NCBI GenBank assembly: GCA_024228575.1
Contig: JAAETH010000040.1
Span: 1 to 42,708, forward strand
DNA length: 42,708 nucleotides
Direction of reading: 5' to 3'
DNA from: Actinomycetes bacterium
GTDB taxonomy: Bacteria > Actinomycetota > Acidimicrobiia > Acidimicrobiales > Poriferisodalaceae
A model generated the notes under the pieces. The model saw only the letters and a list, made by a program, of their open reading frames with translations. It ran no database searches and was not told the DNA's origin. The stretch's first letter is position 1, and every line of letters begins with the position of its first letter. Positions 32,461 through 41,370 of the stretch are shown one piece after another. Made by a program: the position numbers and the translations under genes.

Positions 32461-34125
32461 CTAGAGGTCTTCGCGCTCCATCAGGGGAATCGAGACACGT
32501 GCAATACGCTTCGAGAAGTAGTAGACCCTCTTCAAGTTGAAGATGAGATCCATCTCGAACCGGTAGGCCGCCAGCCTGCCCGGTTCTGGTGCCATCAGCC
32601 GTTCGGCCTGGTGGGCGGCGGCCTCTTGTTCCATGACGTTGATAGCGGCCTTCATCGCGGTCACACCCTTGGCCGCCGCGGCGTCCTTGTGGGTCAGGCC
32701 GCGAAGCGCCAGGTCGAGAGCCCTGGCGACCTCATCGTGGAAGTCGTAGAGAACCCGCTTGGTCTGGTCGCTAACAACGATGCTGTTCTCGACCCGCGAC
32801 AGTCCGAGACTGACGATATTGGTTTCGATGATGTCGCCGATCGCCTCGAGATCGTTCACCGCCTGCAACAGGTTCATCACGTCGGCGGTGTCGCTGTCGC
32901 TCAGGCGCGACGTCGACACTTTCCCGAGGTACTGGACGATGTGTTCGTGCAACCCATCGACCTCGTCGTCCAGCTCGGCTATGTCCAACAGCTCCCAGCG
33001 CGTTCCCTCGATCGCTGCGGTGGTCACCTGATCGAGCATCGAGCGGACCCGCTCGGCCATGCGGAATAGCTCGCGGCGGGCGTTGCCGATAGCTATGGCG
33101 GGAACTTCGAGCATCCTGTCGTCGAGGTACTTGGCCGCGATGACACCCTCGTCGGGCCGTTCGGGAACCAGGCGCTCGACGAGGCGCGCGAACCAGGGTG
33201 TCAGCCCGATGAACAAGAAGGCGTTCACGACATTAAAGATCGTGTGGGCATTGGCGATGGTCCGGGCCACTCCACCACCGATGCCTTCGACGACGTCGGC
33301 CAGAATGCCGATCGCGAACACCCAGATGAGCACACCCAAGACGTTGAACATGGTGTGAGCGACGGCGGTCCGCAGCGCCTCACGTGGCTTGCCGATAGCT
33401 GCTAGCAGTGCGGTGACCGAGGTTCCGACGTTGGCCCCCAGAACCAGGGCGATGCCGGCATTGGTGTTGATCAACCCCTGCTGGGCGAGGGCGATGACGA
33501 TGCCTGTCGTAGCGGACGAGGACTGCACCATTGCGGTGAAGGCGGCAGCCACGAGGATTCCCAGAAGTGGGTTCTCGAGGCGGGTCATCAGGTCGATGAA
33601 GGTGTCGGAGCTTCGCAGGGGTGCAACGGCATCGCCCATGACACTCATGCCGAAGAAGACGAGGCCGAGCCCCATCAGGATCTGGCCCTCTGCCTTGCGC
33701 ACCTCACGCTTCGAAACAAAGGTCACCGCAAACCCGGCCGCGACTCCGACGAGGGCGTAGGAGGTGATCTTGAACGCCACGAGTTGGGCTGTGATCGTCG
33801 TGCCGACGTTGGCGCCGATGATGACGCCGAGCGCCTGGCTCAGGTTCATCAACCCCGACGAGACAAATCCGACAACCAGCACCGTTGTGACCGACGACGA
33901 CTGGATGACCGCCGTGACGCCCGCACCCGTGATCATGCCCAGGAAACGGTTCGATGTCAGGCGCGACAGAATGCCGCGGATGCGGTCGCCTGCGACCATG
34001 CGCATCGACTCGGCCATACCTTCCATGCCCAACAAGAAGATCGCCAGTCCGCCGAACAACCCGGCGAGCAGAAGAAAGACGTCGATGCTGTCGGCCGCAG
34101 ATGCTGCTTCGGTCGCTGCGATCAC
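32461..34125 (-). CDS. Na+/phosphate symporter with C-terminal PhoU-like domain
   Basis: A 554-residue NptA/YjbB-type transporter. Two inverted Na/Pi repeats carry the QSSS signature: AVIQSSSVTTVLVVGF and MVQSSSATTGIVIAL. About eight membrane helices precede a C-terminal helical domain (residues about 345-550, for example LDEVDGLHEH-like and VMNLLQAVNDLEAIGDIIETN) of the PhoU type that senses or regulates phosphate status. The start is GTG at 34125, after GGGTGA. It heads the leftward run with the small ORF and the two MFS genes. No Pho box was identified by eye. Confidence 0.9.
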   Translation of the reverse strand: MIAATEAASAADSIDVFLLLAGLFGGLAIFLLGMEGMAESMRMVAGDRIRGILSRLTSNRFLGMITGAGVTAVIQSSSVTTVLVVGFVSSGLMNLSQALGVIIGANVGTTITAQLVAFKITSYALVGVAAGFAVTFVSKREVRKAEGQILMGLGLVFFGMSVMGDAVAPLRSSDTFIDLMTRLENPLLGILVAAAFTAMVQSSSATTGIVIALAQQGLINTNAGIALVLGANVGTSVTALLAAIGKPREALRTAVAHTMFNVLGVLIWVFAIGILADVVEGIGGGVARTIANAHTIFNVVNAFLFIGLTPWFARLVERLVPERPDEGVIAAKYLDDRMLEVPAIAIGNARRELFRMAERVRSMLDQVTTAAIEGTRWELLDIAELDDEVDGLHEHIVQYLGKVSTSRLSDSDTADVMNLLQAVNDLEAIGDIIETNIVSLGLSRVENSIVVSDQTKRVLYDFHDEVARALDLALRGLTHKDAAAAKGVTAMKAAINVMEQEAAAHQAERLMAPEPGRLAAYRFEMDLIFNLKRVYYFSKRIARVSIPLMEREDL

Positions 34126-34227
34126 TGCTGGTTCACCCTCTCAAATCGGACCTGTCAGAACCTAGATCAATCTGAGTCCAGTTGCCGGATCTGGCCGGGA
34201 GTCGACCCTGAATCCTTGGAATGACCC

Positions 34228-34587
34228 ATGCTCGAGTACGCAGTGAAGACACCACCCCAGCACGGCAGATGGCAGGACTTTCCTCGATGTGTGGTGTGCT
34301 ACCGACACCCCGCCTTCACCGCCAACATGGCGACCACCGTCGACATCATCTCCGGCGGACTGTTCGAGTTGGGCATGGGGGCCGGCTGGAACGTCGGAGA
34401 ACCCGATTCCTATGGCATCGAACTCGGAGCGATCAAGCAGCGGCTCGACCGTTTTGAGGAGGGTGTCGAGGTCATCGTTCGCCTGCTCGGCCAAGAAGTC
34501 GCAGGTTTCGTGGGCGAGTAGCTCACCATCACGGACGCCAGGTGTGAGCCCAGGTCGCGTCCCATCGGCCCATTGTCACACCGGGGA
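34228..34587 (+). pseudogene. Luciferase-like (LLM) F420-dependent oxidoreductase, broken
   Basis: Fragments of an LLM-class F420 oxidoreductase in one frame. VKTPPQHGRWQDF is the usual N-terminus. It is followed directly by CYRHPAFTANMATTVDIISG, then LFELGMGAGWN and IELGAIKQRLDRFEEGVEVI, so some 60 residues between are deleted. After GQEVAGFVGE there is a TAG (34519-34521), but the frame continues with LTITDARCEPRSRPIGP, which matches the next family block (LTDARCEP). The remaining C-terminal half is absent. The deletion, stop and truncation make this a pseudogene. Confidence 0.75.
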
Positions 34588-34614
34588 CCGAGGTGGGTCG
34601 CCCGGCTTTGTGGA

Positions 34615-35325
34615 TCAGACCTCGAAGAGCAGGCGCGATGCGAGCTCGACGTGGGCAGAGAAGAGATGATCGGCGGGCTCGAACGTATTGTTCCAGCTTC
34701 CGAACAGCTCGAAACCGACGAAGCCGAACAGGGCTGTCCAGACGGAGGTGCCGACGATGAACGCCTCATCGTCTGGGGCCACCCCCACGGTCTCGCCGAC
34801 GAAGTCGAACTGTGCTGCGAGCTCTGGGGTGACGGTGCGTTCGGCCGATCCGGCGGACCGAGGGCGGGACGCAGCCAACATCTGGACGAAGCGCACGACG
34901 ATACGGGTGGCCGGGTCGACCGTGTCGGGCGGAGCGGCGTAGCCAGGCACCGGAGTTCCGTACAACAGGGCGAACTCGTGTGGGTTGGCCTTCGCCCATC
35001 CCCTTACCGCGTGAGCGAGCGCATCCCACTGTTGCGGACCCTGGGTACCCGCCGTGTTCATAGCCGATTCGCAGTGGTCGGCGAGGGAGTTGTAGCCGTC
35101 GACGATCAGCCGCGTGATCAGAGCATCGCGGCTCGGGAAGTATCGGTACACGGCCGAAGACGCCATTCCCAGGTCCCTGGCGACCGCGCGAAGCGATAGT
35201 CCGATAGCGCCCCCCTCGGCCAGCCGAGCGCGAGCAGCCTCGACGATCTCGGCCGTCAGCTCTGCCCTGGCCCTTTCGCGCGCCGTCCTCGGCGCCGCTG
35301 GTTTGGCTTCTCCGTGCGCTTCCAT
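34615..35325 (-). CDS. TetR/AcrR-family regulator (WHG-type C-terminal domain)
   Basis: A 236-residue TetR regulator. The helix-turn-helix is AIGLSLRAVARDLGMASSAV then YRYFPSRDALITRL. The C-terminal domain (HAVRGWAKANPHEFALLYGT, then PVPGYAAP) is the type found in many actinobacterial TetR proteins. Start at 35325 (MEAHGEAKP); the frame runs further upstream but would cross the promoter. It is divergent from an NAD-dependent epimerase, with two strong palindromes in the 150-bp gap, and probably represses both itself and the epimerase. Confidence 0.9.
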   Translation of the reverse strand: MEAHGEAKPAAPRTARERARAELTAEIVEAARARLAEGGAIGLSLRAVARDLGMASSAVYRYFPSRDALITRLIVDGYNSLADHCESAMNTAGTQGPQQWDALAHAVRGWAKANPHEFALLYGTPVPGYAAPPDTVDPATRIVVRFVQMLAASRPRSAGSAERTVTPELAAQFDFVGETVGVAPDDEAFIVGTSVWTALFGFVGFELFGSWNNTFEPADHLFSAHVELASRLLFEV

Positions 35326-35366
35326 GAGCCCATTGTGGAGGAAATCGAGAGCGGTGACAACAAAAG

Positions 35367-35379
35367 AGAGCACTGCTCT
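35367..35379. promoter_or_regulatory. Operator palindrome 1 (TetR/epimerase gap)
   Basis: AGAGCA-C-TGCTCT is a perfect 6-bp inverted repeat around one base, nearer the TetR start. Its core is the same as in the second site. Confidence 0.75.
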
Positions 35380-35413
35380 TGCTTTTGGGTGGGTGATCCC
35401 CCAGACTGGAGTT

Positions 35414-35430
35414 CGAGAGCAGTGCTCTCG
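35414..35430. promoter_or_regulatory. Operator palindrome 2 (TetR/epimerase gap)
   Basis: CGAGAGCA-G-TGCTCTCG is a perfect 8-bp inverted repeat around one base, about 46 nt before the epimerase ATG. Centres of the two sites are 49 bp apart. Confidence 0.78.
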
Positions 35431-35475
35431 TTTTAGATCATCAGTCACACAAGTGGCAGGAACAGGGAGTTGGAG

Positions 35476-36408
35476 ATGTCGAAGCATGTGGTCATTGGGG
35501 CAGGAGCCGTCGGCTCCGGGGTCGCCCGCAAGCTCGCCGAAGCGGGTCACGAGGTTGTCATGGTCACCCGATCCGGATCGGGACCGGACCATGCCAACAT
35601 CAACAAGGTTGCAGCCGACGCAGCAGACCCGGCCAAGCTGACGGCCATCGCCGACGGCGCCACCGCCATCTACAACTGTGCCAACCCGCCGTACCACAAG
35701 TGGGCGACGGACTGGCCCCCGATCTCGGACTCGACAATCGGTGCTGCCGAGGCCACGGGCGCCCGCCTCGTGATCATGGGCAACCTCTACGGCTTCGGCC
35801 GCGGGTCGTCACCCATGGCAGCGACCGACGCACTCCACCCCACGAGCCGCAAGGGCGAAGTCAGGGTCCACATGTGGAACGATGCTCTCGAGGCCCATGA
35901 GGCCGGGCGTATCGAGGCCACAGAGGTTCGAGCTTCGGACTTCTTCGGGCCTGGCATCGGTGAGAGTGGCGTGCTGGGCGACCGTTCGGTTGGCCCCGCC
36001 CTGAAGGGCAAGACGGTTCGAATTCCCGGCCCGCCGGACCAGCCCCACAGCTGGAGCTATATCGGCGACGTCGCAACCACCCTGTTCCACGCCGGAACCA
36101 GCGACCTGGCACCCGGCCGAGCGTGGCACGTCCCGACCCTCGAGCCCATGACCGCCCAGCAGATGATGGACGCCCTCTGCGATACGGCAGACACTCCGCG
36201 CGTGACGGTGAAGCAGATCCCCGCGACCGTCATGCGCGGCATCGGCATGGTCATGCCCGTGATCCGCGAGCTGGCCGAGATGTCGTACCAGTTCGAAGCG
36301 CCCTTCGAAATCGATGCCGCCGACACCGTGGCTACATTCGACCAGAAGCCGACACCGCTCGCGGAGCAGATGGCCGCGACCATCGCCGATGCCAGACTGA
36401 GCGGGTGA
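35476..36408 (+). CDS. NAD-dependent epimerase/dehydratase (extended SDR-like)
   Basis: A 310-residue Rossmann-fold protein. The dinucleotide motif is HVVIGAGAVGSGVARKLAEA at the N-terminus (GxGxxG). NLYGFGRG is at the position of the SDR Tyr motif and ASDFFGPG is a typical epimerase segment. SYIGDVATTLFHAG follows. The canonical YxxxK catalytic pair is not clear, so it may act as a reductase or atypical SDR. ATG at 35476 with GGAG 6 nt upstream is preferred to TTG at 35470. Divergent from TetR with two palindromic operators. The substrate is unknown. Confidence 0.87.
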   Translation: MSKHVVIGAGAVGSGVARKLAEAGHEVVMVTRSGSGPDHANINKVAADAADPAKLTAIADGATAIYNCANPPYHKWATDWPPISDSTIGAAEATGARLVIMGNLYGFGRGSSPMAATDALHPTSRKGEVRVHMWNDALEAHEAGRIEATEVRASDFFGPGIGESGVLGDRSVGPALKGKTVRIPGPPDQPHSWSYIGDVATTLFHAGTSDLAPGRAWHVPTLEPMTAQQMMDALCDTADTPRVTVKQIPATVMRGIGMVMPVIRELAEMSYQFEAPFEIDAADTVATFDQKPTPLAEQMAATIADARLSG

Positions 36409-36414
36409 ACCCTT

Positions 36415-36476
36415 CGAGGTTTCACCTCGGGCTGGAGCGGGATTCCGCAGACGGGCTGCGTACCCGGGGAACGCAG
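36415..36476. terminator. Two hairpins between convergent genes
   Basis: CGAGGT-TTC-ACCTCG (36415-36429) and CTGCGT/ACGCAG with a 9-nt loop (36456-36476) fill the 76-bp gap between the epimerase and scramblase-like stops. No U-run follows either, so they may act as weak or bidirectional terminators. Confidence 0.4.
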
Positions 36477-36484
36477 AATAGGCC

Positions 36485-37339
36485 TCAGCCAAAACCGCGG
36501 GAGTCTTGTTTGAGCGCGGTGTCGACAGTGAGGGCCGAGGCGACCACCAGCGAACGCAGCGGGTCGTCGAGTGGTCGGTGAACCTGCAGCACATAGTTGT
36601 CCGCAGTCGTGAACAACGTCTTGGCGACGCCCTCGAAGGTCTTGGTGATGCGGGCCACCTCGCTGCCGCCGGCGTCCTGGAGCGAGAAGTTCCACGCCCG
36701 CCAGTTCTCGGCCTGGATGCCGCCGATGCGCTGACCGTTCACCTCGTAGGCAAAACGGATCTTGCCGATCATGTTCTCCTGGACGACCTGACCGATCTCG
36801 TTGCCCATGCCGTCCTGCACGATGACCCGCGACTTCATGACCTTGGCCGGACGGGTGACCTGGAGCACAACTCCCCCGCTGCGATCGATGACCTGCAGCT
36901 TGTGGGTCATGAACTGGTCGACTGAGGCAACGACGCGCAGTACCTTCTTGGCCTTGCTCTGTCCGACCTGGCGTACCGCCCCGATCTGGGTGCCCGCCTG
37001 GTCGAAGATGGCGTATTCGTTGTTGACCTCGATGAGCTTGGCCTTCTGGTTCACCACCAGAATCGGCTCGCCGAAGATGGTCCCGTCGCCCTGGAACTGC
37101 GGCACCGCCGACCCGCCCCGGTTGTGGGCTTGTTGGGCGTGACGGGCCACCTGATCCTGAACCTTGTCCGGGGTCTGAGAACCGGCAACCGTCTTGGGAT
37201 TGCCCGTTGGCGGGTCGACACTCTGGCGACCGTGGGAGGCCACGTGTTCGGTCCATTGCGAGCCGTCCCAGTAGCGGTGTTCATGCCGCCCGAGCGGATC
37301 GGGATACCAGTCGGGCTTGGGGTTCTGAGCGTCGGTCAC
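36485..37339 (-). CDS. DUF2510 plus LURP-one/scramblase-like protein
   Basis: A 284-residue protein. Residues 8-35 (KPDWYPDPLGRHEHRYWDGS, then QWTEHV) are a DUF2510 motif, a short Trp-rich module common in actinobacterial membrane-associated proteins. Residues about 85-275 match the phospholipid-scramblase / LURP-one-related beta-barrel: ILVVNQKAKLIEVNNEYAIF, LQVIDRSGGVVLQVTRP and AWNFSLQDAGGSEVARITK. Bacterial members are uncharacterised. No membrane helix was seen apart from a weakly hydrophobic C-terminus (SLVVASALTV). It converges on the epimerase. Confidence 0.85.
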   Translation of the reverse strand: MTDAQNPKPDWYPDPLGRHEHRYWDGSQWTEHVASHGRQSVDPPTGNPKTVAGSQTPDKVQDQVARHAQQAHNRGGSAVPQFQGDGTIFGEPILVVNQKAKLIEVNNEYAIFDQAGTQIGAVRQVGQSKAKKVLRVVASVDQFMTHKLQVIDRSGGVVLQVTRPAKVMKSRVIVQDGMGNEIGQVVQENMIGKIRFAYEVNGQRIGGIQAENWRAWNFSLQDAGGSEVARITKTFEGVAKTLFTTADNYVLQVHRPLDDPLRSLVVASALTVDTALKQDSRGFG

Positions 37340-37502
37340 GGCCGCAACGATACCTGCACGATCGTGCCCATTGTCTTGCTCGCCGAGCGATGCGAACGGT
37401 GGGCAGTGGCGGTCACGACCATCGTCGAGAAGTGCACGAAGCCTCAGATCCGAACCCAGCTCGCCGACTTGGAACAGAGCAGGTTTGGCGAAAGGTGGGA
37501 CC

Positions 37503-39233
37503 TTGCTGACGAACGACCATCCTCAGGTACCCGACACGAACGGTCTCGGCCAAACACTGGACGCGGCTTCGACAACACAACCGCGCGCTTGGGCGCCGAA
37601 GGCGCCTCCGCTGAAGCTGCGGACGGTCACCCTGATGCTGAGCCTGGCGGTTGCTGCCGTCACCTCAATGCTGACCGTTGTCGCCGTTGCCCGCCAACGC
37701 ACGGCGATGCTCCAGTTGCTGGATCAACCGAACAGTGAGTCGACGCGGATCCTCACCGACGCCGACCATCTGTTGGTCATCGCCCGGGGCCTTTCGTGGG
37801 TGACGATGTTCCTCGTCGGCGGCTGCCTCAGCGCGTGGATTCACCGAGCGCTGACGATCCGTCAGTACCAGCAGGCCAACGTCAAGACGCCGGCCAGCGG
37901 GGCGTGGTCACCGTTCATCCCAGTGGCGAACATCGTCTTGCCGTGGCTAGCGATGCGCGAGATTCGAAACGCCCGCCATCGCCAACCGTCGACCGGCGGT
38001 ATGGGCGATCCGGTTGTGTTCGCGTGGTGGGGCATGTTCGTCTTCGGCTGGGTGGCCACCGGCTGGCTCTCCCGCTCATGGAGCACCACCGGTAGCGGCA
38101 TCACTCTGATACTCACCATCAGCGTCGCGGGTGCTATCGCCCTGGTCGTAGCCGCAGTGTTGGGGATCATCGGTGTGCACCGATTGCGGATCGACGTCGA
38201 GAAGGGCCTGCCAGAGCAGGCGCCACCTCCCACGGCGGCGGCGATGCCTGTCGATGTCGCACCACCCGTAGCCGACACACCCGCCAGCGATCCACCCACC
38301 AGCGACACAGATTCGTCAAGTGCCCGGGGGGACTCCTTCACGTCGACCCGATCGTCGCTCGTCCTCGGCGGCGGCGCACTGCTGCTGGCGGCGGCTGCAG
38401 CCGTGATCGCGGCCGGCGGCGTCGAGAAAGCCGAGGCCACGGTCGTTACCGCCGGCGGAAACACCCCATCGATCGAGAGCGAGACAATACTTCTCACTGG
38501 GCTCGTCGCACCCGATTGCCTCTCGCCAGAAGCCGACTTGACGGGTGAGATTCTTGCGCTGCCCATAGTGCCCTGCACCGAACCTCACACGATTGAGTTC
38601 TACGGCATGGCCCACCTGCCAGAGCTCGGCAGCGACTATCCCACGTTCGACACACTCGACCGCGAGTCGGTTCTGGCCTGTGCCGACCTCGTGTACGCAC
38701 AAACCGGCCAACGGTTCGGCGAGATCGCGTACTTCCCCATGACGTTGCTCCCGACCCAGACGGGCTGGGCGATCGGCGATCGGAGCGTCCACTGCTTCGC
38801 CGAAGCGGTGGACGAAACCACGTTCGCCATGTCGAGGGAACAGAACCTCCTGATCAGCTCCGAACGCCAACTGGCCAATCAATTCGGTCTGAAGGTGGGT
38901 CAATGCGCCAACGGTTCCGAAGCCGTGTTGTGGTTCGAGCATGTGCCATGCGATCAAGCACACCAGTTCGAGATGATCCACGTGGACGGAGTGAACGAGT
39001 CAACGTCTCGGTCTCATCCCGGCGACGCCGAGTTGTTCGACGAACTCCTCGAAGTGTGCACGGGTGCTGTCTTCACCGACTATGTCGGCGTCGAGTTCGA
39101 TGACAGCGAGTTCGATGTCATCCCCTTGTTCACCGAGATCGAACTGAGCGAGTTGCTCGACCACGTTCACACCGGCTGTGTCATCGACACATTCGAACCG
39201 GTCACGGGTTCTGTTGCAGGTTCGAATCGCTGA
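37503..39233 (+). CDS. DUF4328 membrane protein with two septum-formation-type domains
   Basis: A protein of about 576 residues. Several N-terminal membrane helices include a DUF4328 region (WSPFIPVANIVLPWLAMREI). A Pro/Ala/Asp-rich linker and a further helix (LVLGGGALLLAAAAAVIAAG) follow. The exported part has two repeats of the 'septum formation' type: CLSPEADLTGEILALPIVPC, TEPHTIEFYG to HCFA, and VGQCANGSEAVLWFEHVPCD, QAHQFEMIHV to GCVID, with paired cysteines. TTG at 37503 with AAAGG upstream is preferred; the frame extends to 37371 but has low-complexity sequence there. The metalloprotease starts 3 nt after its stop. Role in division is only suggested by the domain name. Confidence 0.78.
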   Translation: MLTNDHPQVPDTNGLGQTLDAASTTQPRAWAPKAPPLKLRTVTLMLSLAVAAVTSMLTVVAVARQRTAMLQLLDQPNSESTRILTDADHLLVIARGLSWVTMFLVGGCLSAWIHRALTIRQYQQANVKTPASGAWSPFIPVANIVLPWLAMREIRNARHRQPSTGGMGDPVVFAWWGMFVFGWVATGWLSRSWSTTGSGITLILTISVAGAIALVVAAVLGIIGVHRLRIDVEKGLPEQAPPPTAAAMPVDVAPPVADTPASDPPTSDTDSSSARGDSFTSTRSSLVLGGGALLLAAAAAVIAAGGVEKAEATVVTAGGNTPSIESETILLTGLVAPDCLSPEADLTGEILALPIVPCTEPHTIEFYGMAHLPELGSDYPTFDTLDRESVLACADLVYAQTGQRFGEIAYFPMTLLPTQTGWAIGDRSVHCFAEAVDETTFAMSREQNLLISSERQLANQFGLKVGQCANGSEAVLWFEHVPCDQAHQFEMIHVDGVNESTSRSHPGDAELFDELLEVCTGAVFTDYVGVEFDDSEFDVIPLFTEIELSELLDHVHTGCVIDTFEPVTGSVAGSNR

Positions 39234-39236
39234 CCG

Positions 39237-40523
39237 ATGCGATGGGCAACGGCGATAGCTGCGGGTTGTGCGGTCGTACTGATCGCAGCAGTGTTGTACA
39301 CCGTGACACGGCCTGAACCGTCGGCTGCTTCGGTCGAGGCTGTCGTCAGCGATGCGATGGCATTCGTCGAGCAGACACGTGGCTTGGAACTGGAACGGGC
39401 TGTGCCCGTCCACATCATGAATGATGCGGAGTTCGAGCAGATCACCGGCGCTGACGCCTCCCTGGACGACGAGGCGCTGGTTCTGCTGGCCGCTCAGCAG
39501 CGTGCGCTCGGGATGGCGACACCCGCCGACTTCGCCGAAGCGCTAGAGAGTGATGCCGACACCAACATCCTCGGCCTCTACACACACCGATCTCAGTCGA
39601 TCATGGTTCGCGACGTACCGGCAGACGATGCCCTGACCGCGACCATCGTTCACGAATTGGTGCACGCCCTCCAGGACGAACACTTCTCGCTCACCGGACG
39701 AGGTGAGATGACCTCCGACGAATCGATGGCCTTCAGCAGCCTCATCGAGGGTGAAGCGTCGTATGTGATGCACGCCTGGTCCGACGCCAACGGATACACG
39801 GAGGAGAACGAGGGTGACTACGAAACACAGATCCCCCTCGGGATGATCGTGTCGGGAACGATGCCCTACATCGTCGGGCCGATATACGTGGCGACCGAGA
39901 CCGAAGGTGACATCGAAGCGATGAACGCCTTGCACGGGTCACCTCCTCGGTCCAGCGCACAGGTCGTTCGACCCTGGCTCGAATGGGACGACCAGCCCTC
40001 GCCCACGCCGATCCGGTTCGACGACCTCGATGGTGAGGTACTGATCGTCGACAGTTGGGGTGGGATCCAGCTGACGATGGCCGTCGCTGCGGTGACGGGT
40101 GATCCTGCGCTCGGCTGGACCACCGGTGCAGCGTGGGCGAACGACGAGTTCATCACCTTCGAACGAAGCGACTCGACCGTGTGTGTTGTGTGGAACATCG
40201 CGGCCCGGGTGGGTTATCGGGGCCAGCTTCAGGAAGGCCTGGAGGCATACGCCGAAGCCTTGCCCGACGCTTCGGTGGTCGGGACCACCTTGACAAGCTG
40301 CGACCCGGAAACCCCGGACGGGCTCGTCGGCCCATCCGCCGGAATCGACACCCTCATTCACGTGAGCACAGGTATGGCCATGTTGTCGTATCTCGGGGCC
40401 GACGAGTCTGCCGACTGCGCTGTCACCCGACTGCTCGAGACCGGTGAGCTCGAAACGATCTGGTACTCAGACGATCCGCTGGCCCACCCGACCACCATCG
40501 AGGCCATCGGTTCCTGCGCCTGA
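39237..40523 (+). CDS. Membrane-anchored zinc metalloprotease (HExxH, gluzincin-like)
   Basis: A 428-residue protein with an N-terminal signal anchor (IAAGCAVVLIAAVLYTV). ATIVHELVHALQDEHF contains the HExxH zinc motif with His139, Glu140 and His143. EGEASYVMHAW near residue 171 supplies the likely third ligand Glu. It resembles uncharacterised actinobacterial metallopeptidases. It is translated directly after the DUF4328/septum-formation protein (3-nt gap), suggesting they act on the same extracytoplasmic target, possibly one processing the other. The substrate is unknown. Confidence 0.85.
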   Translation: MRWATAIAAGCAVVLIAAVLYTVTRPEPSAASVEAVVSDAMAFVEQTRGLELERAVPVHIMNDAEFEQITGADASLDDEALVLLAAQQRALGMATPADFAEALESDADTNILGLYTHRSQSIMVRDVPADDALTATIVHELVHALQDEHFSLTGRGEMTSDESMAFSSLIEGEASYVMHAWSDANGYTEENEGDYETQIPLGMIVSGTMPYIVGPIYVATETEGDIEAMNALHGSPPRSSAQVVRPWLEWDDQPSPTPIRFDDLDGEVLIVDSWGGIQLTMAVAAVTGDPALGWTTGAAWANDEFITFERSDSTVCVVWNIAARVGYRGQLQEGLEAYAEALPDASVVGTTLTSCDPETPDGLVGPSAGIDTLIHVSTGMAMLSYLGADESADCAVTRLLETGELETIWYSDDPLAHPTTIEAIGSCA

Positions 40524-40624
40524 TCCTGTCTCCAGGGCAGTGCTGGGTTCGCTTCGTCACGGACCCCGACGCAGGTTGTGAGGACCAACACTCGGCCCGG
40601 CCACCACGCGTTGATTGTCGCTCG

Positions 40625-41197
40625 CTACTTGGTGAGGGCGTCAGAAGCCCTTTGAGCGGTTCGGCGGACCTCGACCATCAGGTCTTCGACGACGTCGCGA
40701 AGATCGTCGACCACATCGCCGGCATCGTCGGCGACGAGACGTAGGTCGGCCAGCACCGAACCACGAACCTCGGCCAGGCGCTCGCCCGCCCCGGAGAGTT
40801 CGTCCCGCAGCTCCATCTCGCCCAACGACTCCTGGAGCCGCAGTTGCTCGATGCGGCCCTTCCACGCGCGCAGCTGCTTGTCGACAGCGGCCCGGTAACC
40901 ACCTGCAACCGATTCGCGAGCTGCATCGAGGTCTGCGTCGAGGGTGTCGGTCGCTGCACTCAGATCATCGACCGAGGAACTGACGCCCGTCTCTGGTTCG
41001 GGTCCTTGTTCGACACCTGCCCTCAGCTCCTCGCAGCGCCGCACGACGAACCACTTGCGTTCGAGAAGAGCCTCGCGTGCGTCACCGGCCAGGTCCGTCA
41101 CAGCGTCGCCGAAGCGATCGAGCCGAACCTGTATCAATTCGAGCTGGGCCAGAAGCTGGTCCCTGGTCGAGTGGCCGTCTTCCGTCGCCTGTGTCAT
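40625..41197 (-). CDS. Hypothetical coiled-coil protein
   Basis: A 190-residue charged, helical protein without membrane segments. Long heptad-like stretches run from QLLAQLELIQVRLDRFGDAV to the end (DDLRDVVEDLMVEVRRTAQR). GGGAGG before the ATG makes the start secure. The C-terminal repeats (DLRLVADDAGDVVDDLRDVV) resemble apolipoprotein- or phasin-like amphipathic helices. It converges on the metalloprotease gene. No family recognised. Confidence 0.75.
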   Translation of the reverse strand: MTQATEDGHSTRDQLLAQLELIQVRLDRFGDAVTDLAGDAREALLERKWFVVRRCEELRAGVEQGPEPETGVSSSVDDLSAATDTLDADLDAARESVAGGYRAAVDKQLRAWKGRIEQLRLQESLGEMELRDELSGAGERLAEVRGSVLADLRLVADDAGDVVDDLRDVVEDLMVEVRRTAQRASDALTK

Positions 41198-41370
41198 CGG
41201 AATCCTCCCTTGAACATTCCTCGTGTCAAATCATCGCTCCAGTCCACTCCGAGAGGAAGGGGACAAGGTCAGTCCCGTGACACACGCCGGTGTTCAGAAG
41301 TGACGGATGAGGAGACGATGGGAGGTGACGGGGTCGACACACAGCTGGCCAAGGTGTTGGATGTGGCCTC

